From: Paludibacter sp.
GTDB lineage: Bacteria > Bacteroidota > Bacteroidia > Bacteroidales > Paludibacteraceae
Direction: 5' to 3'
NCBI GenBank assembly: GCA_024710005.1
Contig: JANJVQ010000006.1
Coordinates: forward strand, 109,579 to 173,578
Length of the DNA: 64,000 nt
The position numbers were made by a program, and so were the translations under genes. The stretch's first letter is position 1, and the number at the start of each line of letters is the position of its first letter. This document shows, in pieces, positions 59,095-64,000 of the stretch. The notes beneath the pieces were generated by a model. That model ran no database searches, was not told the origin of the DNA, and was given only the letters and a program-made list of their open reading frames with translations.

Positions 59095-59640
59095 ATGTTA
59101 CTGACTTATCTCCCGCAAATTATAGGAACGCTGATTACAATAGCAATCATCACGGTATTAAAAATTATTACCAAAAGGATTGTTGAGAAATACAAATACA
59201 TCACCCATAGATTTGAAGCCCGTATCAGTCAGGTTATCCGGATATTCAATATTTTCTTCAACCTGGCTGGTTTTATAACCCTGATTGTTATTTGGGGAGT
59301 AGATACCAAAAATCTGTTCGTGGCGCTCTCATCTATCTTTGCGGTTATCGGAGTTGCCCTTTTTGCCCAATGGTCTATCCTGAGTAATATTACGGCGGGT
59401 ATCATTATATATTTCTCGGCTCCTTTTAAGATTGGCGATTATATTCGCATACTCGATAAAGATATGCCTATCGAAGCCCGGGTAGAGGACATTTATACAT
59501 TTTACACGCATCTTAAGACACGTGATGGGGGAATTCACATATTCCCCAATGCACTCCTGCTTCAAAAAGCCGTTTCGGTAATTGAGGAAGATGAAACAAA
59601 ATCGGAAGATCAGTTTCCGACTTTTAATAACGCGTATTAA
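59095..59640 (+). CDS. Short MscS-family mechanosensitive channel
   Basis: A 181-residue membrane protein. Helices at about 5-22 and 53-70 lead to the MscS pore helix TM3 (VALSSIFAVIGVALFAQWSILSNITAGIIIYFSAPF, about 80-115) and the beta domain (KIGDYIRILDKDMPIEARVEDIYTFYTHLKTRDGG, HIFPNALLLQKAVSVIE). E. coli MscS has about 286 residues; here the C-terminal alpha/beta vestibule is absent, leaving a mini-channel with an acidic tail. Such short forms are common in Bacteroidota. It is preceded by a well-formed promoter and converges on the REC-PAS gene. Confidence 0.88.
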   Translation: MLLTYLPQIIGTLITIAIITVLKIITKRIVEKYKYITHRFEARISQVIRIFNIFFNLAGFITLIVIWGVDTKNLFVALSSIFAVIGVALFAQWSILSNITAGIIIYFSAPFKIGDYIRILDKDMPIEARVEDIYTFYTHLKTRDGGIHIFPNALLLQKAVSVIEEDETKSEDQFPTFNNAY

Positions 59641-59659
59641 GCAAATTAATCTCTTTGAC

Positions 59660-61906
59660 TTAATTATCTAAAAGCTCACTCATTTTACGGTTGAGCTCGT
59701 CTTCCATTTTTTTGCGTTTGGTAATGTCGTTCACCAACACGTGACGGGCATTCCGGTTGTCATACAAAATGGGTGTTGAGTTTAGTTCAACATAAATAAT
59801 ATCTTCATTTTTAGTCAGATGCCTTCTTCGTGTTAGGTGATCTTTTTTATCCTTAATATTGGCAATTGATTTTACAAATTCAGGAATATCATCGGGAGGG
59901 CAAATGTCGAAAAGCGTCATGGACAAAAACTCTTTTCTCGAAAAGCCATAATGTTTGATCGCTGCGTTATTCACTTCCAGGAAAGAAAGGGAATCCACAT
60001 CATAAATCCACATCGGCTGAGGGTTATTCTCGAATAAGTAACGGTATTTTTCTTCACTTTCCCGCATGGCTTTTTCCGTTTCCAGACGAACAAGGAATAA
60101 TCCAACCTGGTTGGAAAAAAGATTGACAATTTCGCTGTTCTTGAGCTCCCTGCCCTTGTTGTATATCAACACGAAATCCCCAAGGACCTGATTGTTATAG
60201 CAGGTTGAAACCACAACAACCTGTCCTGAATTAAATGTATTTTCAATAATCTGGGTAACAGATTTCGGAAAAACCTTTCCTACAACCTCCTGAATACCGG
60301 AAAACACTTGTATTGAAGTTCTTTCCTTGAATGTATTAACGAAAGGATCAGCTTTCCATTTCTTCTCAATCAGATTGAATCCCAGTATATTAATAGAATT
60401 ACGCACAAAGTCTCCGATTCCGCTGACACTTTTGGTCATGTATTCGGTTCCGTTATTTACATACTGATTAAAAGTTACAATACGGGCGCCGGATATTTCA
60501 ACCATCATATCCGTAATCTTATCATAGTTGATATCACCCGACTGTAATTGAATAAAGCTGGTACTTTCATCGAGCACTTTTTTCAGGATATCTCTTTTTT
60601 CCTGCAGTTTATCCTGAGCGATATTTTTTTCTGTTACATCATTTACGAGAATGTGAATAGCTTTCTTACCATTCCAGTTAATTTGCGAACTTGTTAGTTC
60701 TACCTGAATTATTTCACCGTTCTTTTTAAGATGTCGCGCGGTAAGCTTGAGCTGGTTCGATTTTAACAATTTACCAATATTGTTTTGGAGCTGAGTTTCA
60801 TCTTCCGAAGGTCGCATATCCTTAACCGACATCGAAAGAAACTCTTCTCTGGAATATCCGTAATGGGCAATTGCAGCGTCATTGACCTCCAGAAACCTCA
60901 AGGTGTCATAATCAAAAATAGCCATGGGTTCAGGATTGTGTTCAAACAACAGGCGGTACTTCTCTCCACTCTGACGTAACTCTTCAACATACTGGCGACG
61001 TTTGTATATATTAACGAGCAACTGAGTAAAGACCTTAAAAAGTTGTTGTTCGCTTTCGGAATACACGTGATTCTCACATATTGAATCAAAACTTACGTAC
61101 CCCAAACATTTACCATTATCCATCATCGGGATGGCTATAACAGTTTTTATATCATATTTTAAGACAGCGTCACGAACGTTTTGCTGATCATACTTACTTA
61201 CATCGTACACATAAACAACCTCACCCTTTAAATGTTTGGGTATCCAGTTATCCATTTTTTCCATCGGGATAGTCTGATAGATTTCTTTACGCGGAGCGAA
61301 ACCATCTTTGCACCACTCATAATCGAGGGTAGCAATCTGATTTTTGAAATCATAATTAACAATATAGCTCTGATCGGCATTTACAAATGATGAAATGTCT
61401 GCCAACGAGTCATGCACGGCATTTTCAACTTCCGATAAGGGCAGATTGATAAACGAGGTTGAGATGTTCATCAACAGTTGTGTAAATTTCAACTGCTTTT
61501 GAATTAATTCATCAGCTTGCTTGAGTTTCATTTCATTCTCCACATCGTTGGAGACCCTTTTAATCACCTCCGGAAGGCGTGTCATCAACATGGAATCCTT
61601 AACAAGATAATCGCGTGCTCCCAGCTTCATCATCTCCACCGCTACACGCTCATCCCCCTGACCAGTTGACATGATGAAAGCAGGCACCGGGAGTTTAGCT
61701 TTAATTCTCCGTTGCAACCAGTCTCCGGCATTTTCTTCACCGGCTAATTTATAGTCGACCAACATCAGTTTAACATCCTCCTCACCCAGAATACGCTCGG
61801 CATCAGCAAAAGTACTTGCCCAAACAGTTTCGTATCCGGTATCTTCCAGCTCAAACCGAATCAGTTCGGCTATACCCGCATCATCCTCAATGATCAGAAT
61901 TTTCAT
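59660..61906 (-). CDS. REC-GAF-PAS-GAF-PAS regulator without a kinase domain
   Basis: A 748-residue cytoplasmic protein. Order: receiver at 1-120 (acceptor Asp51, LMLVDYKLAG), GAF at about 165-310 (SSFVNADQSYIVNYDF), PAS at about 320-430 (NPEPMAIFDYDTLRFLEVNDAAI), a second GAF-like region at about 455-610, and a second PAS at about 620-735 (NPQPMWIYDVDSLSFLEVNNAAI). The two PAS units are near-copies. The chain stops after ITKRKKMEDELNRKMSELLDN, a coiled coil that in relatives leads to a kinase or cyclase, so no output domain is present. It starts one base after the upstream receiver gene and shares its operon. Confidence 0.86.
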   Translation of the reverse strand: MKILIIEDDAGIAELIRFELEDTGYETVWASTFADAERILGEEDVKLMLVDYKLAGEENAGDWLQRRIKAKLPVPAFIMSTGQGDERVAVEMMKLGARDYLVKDSMLMTRLPEVIKRVSNDVENEMKLKQADELIQKQLKFTQLLMNISTSFINLPLSEVENAVHDSLADISSFVNADQSYIVNYDFKNQIATLDYEWCKDGFAPRKEIYQTIPMEKMDNWIPKHLKGEVVYVYDVSKYDQQNVRDAVLKYDIKTVIAIPMMDNGKCLGYVSFDSICENHVYSESEQQLFKVFTQLLVNIYKRRQYVEELRQSGEKYRLLFEHNPEPMAIFDYDTLRFLEVNDAAIAHYGYSREEFLSMSVKDMRPSEDETQLQNNIGKLLKSNQLKLTARHLKKNGEIIQVELTSSQINWNGKKAIHILVNDVTEKNIAQDKLQEKRDILKKVLDESTSFIQLQSGDINYDKITDMMVEISGARIVTFNQYVNNGTEYMTKSVSGIGDFVRNSINILGFNLIEKKWKADPFVNTFKERTSIQVFSGIQEVVGKVFPKSVTQIIENTFNSGQVVVVSTCYNNQVLGDFVLIYNKGRELKNSEIVNLFSNQVGLFLVRLETEKAMRESEEKYRYLFENNPQPMWIYDVDSLSFLEVNNAAIKHYGFSRKEFLSMTLFDICPPDDIPEFVKSIANIKDKKDHLTRRRHLTKNEDIIYVELNSTPILYDNRNARHVLVNDITKRKKMEDELNRKMSELLDN

Positions 61907-61907
61907 T

Positions 61908-62345
61908 TCACACCTTAATTATCTGTAAGAAAAAACCCAATTTCTGCAATGTTTCTGCAAATTTAATAAATTCTACCGGTTTTGTGATATAAACATTGCA
62001 ACCAAGTTGATAACATTTCTCAATTTCACGTGGGTCATCGGTGGTTGTAAGCATAATAACCGGAATATTCTTCATGTTTTCATGATTCTTTATTCTCCTA
62101 AGCACTTCTGTACCATCAACCAATGGCATATTGATATCCAGCATCACCAGATATTCGGTATTATTCTGAGCACTACCCTCATTATGTACACCAACCAGAT
62201 AATCCCATATATCTTTACCATTGTCAAATCTGATGATTTGATTTTTCAATCCGGTTTCCCTGAGTCCTTCCACAATTAACTCAGCATGCCCATCATCATC
62301 TTCTGCAATCAGAATAATAATTTCGTTGTTGTAACTCATATACAT
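61908..62345 (-). CDS. Single-domain response regulator, Rcp1-like
   Basis: A 145-residue receiver of the type that partners phytochrome-like kinases: LIAEDDDGHAELIVEGLRE with the long EDDDGH motif, and acceptor Asp70 in YLVMLDINMPLVDGTEVLRRIK, followed by VIMLTTTDDPREIEKCYQLGCNVYITKPV. The ATG at 62345 is used; an in-frame ATG at 62339 is equally possible. The kinase gene precedes it by 9 bases, and the REC-GAF-PAS gene follows after one base. Confidence 0.9.
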   Translation of the reverse strand: MYMSYNNEIIILIAEDDDGHAELIVEGLRETGLKNQIIRFDNGKDIWDYLVGVHNEGSAQNNTEYLVMLDINMPLVDGTEVLRRIKNHENMKNIPVIMLTTTDDPREIEKCYQLGCNVYITKPVEFIKFAETLQKLGFFLQIIKV

Positions 62346-62354
62346 TATTATTTA

Positions 62355-63923
62355 TTAATTTTCTGTAAAAACATCTACCGGAAGCTCAATAAAGAATGTC
62401 GTTCCATATCGTTCTGTTGATTCCACCCAGATTTTTCCATGATGTTTTTCAACAATACGTTTCACTACACTCAACCCGATTCCGTCGCCCGGCACATGCC
62501 TGTTATCCACGCGGTAAAATACATACCAGATTTTTTCCAGATGTTCTTTCGGAATACCTATTCCGTTGTCCATAATTCGGTACAACACCTTCTTATACCT
62601 ACTTACACCACTGATACTTATCTTCAACTGCCTTTGATCATCCCTGTATTTGATGGCGTTGGTTATGATATTGGAAAACAACTGATTCAACATGGCTTCA
62701 TCACCATAACAATCAGGCAAATCCTCTATATCTACCCGGGCATTTATTTCCTGTAGCTGGTATTCAACAGCATGAATTACCTTCGATATCAGACTATACA
62801 TTTTTATTTGTTGTATATTCATAGCCACCCTTCCGGTTCGGGAAATTTGCAGCAGACTGTTCAGCATCCTCTCCATTTTACCCACGCTGTTAAAAATATA
62901 ATCAAGTGTGTGGGGAATTTTCTGTTTGATTAACTCATCAAGATTCTCTTTTGTTATCTGATCTATTTCAGATGCCGATATTAATTCCCCTATTTTATCA
63001 GTATGCTTCTTGAGTCTTGTACTGAACCCTTGTATGTTTACCAACGGAGAACGTAAATCATGAGAGGTGACGTACACATAGTTTTCAAGTTCTTTATTTT
63101 TCTCAAGCAACACATCATTATAATGCATCAGTTCAGTAATATCGGTTGCAATAATGGCAAAAACATCTTGCTGTATTGCAATAGCCGAGACCTTGAATCT
63201 CTTTTCGAGGGGTTCAAAATCAGCAACAAAGCTTAAATTTCTTCCTTCAGAAACGGCTTCCATCACTTCATTATAATTAGGAATACTGTCTAACCTCAGG
63301 ACATCATAAGGAGATTTACCAATAACATCCATTGGATTTCTTATTCCCAATACCCTTACAAACGATTCGTTTAAATCAATGATGCTTGTATTAATGATTT
63401 CACCCTTTTCATTTCTGTTAATGCGGCATAATACGGTCTGATCAGCCATTTCATTAAACAAAGCCCTGAATTTTTTTTCACTGACAACAAGGGCTTCCTG
63501 TGCCGTTTTTCTTTCAGTAATATCACGGATAAAGCCTTCTAAAAACATCAGCTTACCATCCTGATCATACACACCTACTCCCTGCTCCCAAACCCATCTC
63601 TCATCACCTGAGGCTGTGATGATTTTGTACTCATGTTCAAATGATTTATCTTTCCTCAGTACATCATCCCAATCATCGCGTAACTCTTCCTGAAAATCAG
63701 GATGAATAATATCATTAAATGCTATTTTATTGTTATTTATAAAGTCTTCAGCTTTGTAACCTGTTACTCTTTCGCATACGTCGCTGACATAAAACATCGT
63801 CCAGTTCTCATCACGGGCGCAGCGGTACACAAAACCGGGAAGGTTAGAAATTAAGCGTGAAAGTTGTTGATCAGTTTCAAGAAATTGGTCTGTTGAAAAA
63901 TCACGGACTGTTGGTTCACTCAT
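62355..63923 (-). CDS. Soluble PAS-PAS sensor histidine kinase
   Basis: A 522-residue cytoplasmic kinase. Two PAS domains span about 25-140 (NLPGFVYRCARDENWTMFYVS; ERWVWEQGVGVYDQDGK) and 148-265 (KKFRALFNEMADQTVLCRINR). After a short coiled coil the HisKA domain has acceptor near residue 288 (YVYVTSHDLRSPLVNIQGF), and the HATPase domain has IMDNGIGIPKEH and GDGIGLSVVKRIVEKHHG. The HDLRSPL form of the H box is typical of phytochrome/Rcp1-type kinases, in keeping with the Rcp1-like receiver 9 bases downstream. An upstream ATG at 63992 was rejected because a promoter box lies within that extension. Confidence 0.9.
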   Translation of the reverse strand: MSEPTVRDFSTDQFLETDQQLSRLISNLPGFVYRCARDENWTMFYVSDVCERVTGYKAEDFINNNKIAFNDIIHPDFQEELRDDWDDVLRKDKSFEHEYKIITASGDERWVWEQGVGVYDQDGKLMFLEGFIRDITERKTAQEALVVSEKKFRALFNEMADQTVLCRINRNEKGEIINTSIIDLNESFVRVLGIRNPMDVIGKSPYDVLRLDSIPNYNEVMEAVSEGRNLSFVADFEPLEKRFKVSAIAIQQDVFAIIATDITELMHYNDVLLEKNKELENYVYVTSHDLRSPLVNIQGFSTRLKKHTDKIGELISASEIDQITKENLDELIKQKIPHTLDYIFNSVGKMERMLNSLLQISRTGRVAMNIQQIKMYSLISKVIHAVEYQLQEINARVDIEDLPDCYGDEAMLNQLFSNIITNAIKYRDDQRQLKISISGVSRYKKVLYRIMDNGIGIPKEHLEKIWYVFYRVDNRHVPGDGIGLSVVKRIVEKHHGKIWVESTERYGTTFFIELPVDVFTEN

Positions 63924-63979
63924 AAAATATGTGTTAGTTTCCCCTGAGAATTGTATATGATAAAAGGATTTAAACACTA

Positions 63980-63987
63980 CAAAAATA
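63980..63987 (-). promoter_or_regulatory. Bacteroidota -7 box (TATTTTTG) for the PAS kinase operon
   Basis: Minus-strand TATTTTTG matches TAnnTTTG and lies 57 bases before the ATG at 63923. The -33 region is beyond the window. Confidence 0.4.
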
Positions 63988-64000
63988 TACATTTTAGCAT

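Overview
The window looks like chromosome from a member of the phylum Bacteroidota, probably a Bacteroidales or Marinilabiliales-type organism. The evidence is three secreted proteins with type IX secretion (T9SS) C-terminal sorting domains, TonB-dependent receptor plus DUF4249 lipoprotein pairs, repeated Bacteroidota-type promoter boxes (-7 TAnnTTTG, twice with a well-spaced -33 TTTG), few Shine-Dalgarno sequences, and short LplA and HU-like/DUF4469 proteins typical of the phylum. Species cannot be named from the sequence alone. No rRNA, tRNA, CRISPR array, transposase or integrase was seen.

Layout. 1-1318: the end of a TonB receptor and its DUF4249 partner. 1337-11500: housekeeping and transport genes (lipoate ligase, periplasmic binding protein, SLC45-like MFS, engB, sodium symporter, recR, HAD hydrolase, GNAT), a deleted and frameshifted rhuM pseudogene, and two adjoining minisatellites. 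11530-14467: a nucleotide-sugar operon (nucleotidyltransferase, galE, manA). 14601-22352: two large T9SS exoproteins. The first has seven beta-helix/calcium-loop modules and a dockerin-like tail; the second carries three cohesin-like modules. A GH109-type enzyme follows on the other strand. 24038-25926: Sua5 and a TauE/SafE permease.

25923-44038 is a nitrogen-oxide region. On the minus strand, nrfH-nrfA-resB-ccsA encode ammonia-forming nitrite reductase and the haem attachment machinery. On the plus strand, an NsrR-like Rrf2 regulator with two operator-like repeats in its own promoter precedes a quinol-type NO reductase, a PepSY membrane protein and a hemerythrin. The opposite strand carries OvoA (ovothiol synthase), a GNAT, a DUF1858/DUF2249 protein and a DUF438-hemerythrin-PAS sensor. 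Together these suggest nitrite respiration, NO removal and thiol-based protection. Long perfect or near-perfect inverted repeats bracket the PepSY gene.

44302-63987 is dominated by signal transduction: a kinase/regulator pair, an isolated lycopene cyclase, CheR, a 4HB-HAMP hybrid kinase, two REC-PAS kinases and an NtrC-type sigma-54 activator. Just downstream lies a sequence with exact sigma-54 spacing (GG-N10-GC), in front of a small winged-helix-like gene and a second TonB receptor/DUF4249 pair. A mini-MscS channel follows. On the minus strand a PAS kinase, an Rcp1-like receiver and a kinase-less REC-GAF-PAS protein form an operon cut by the window edge. The most interesting leads are the dockerin/cohesin-like T9SS pair, the CheR/kinase/sigma-54 circuit ending at an outer-membrane uptake pair, and OvoA inside a nitrosative-stress neighbourhood.
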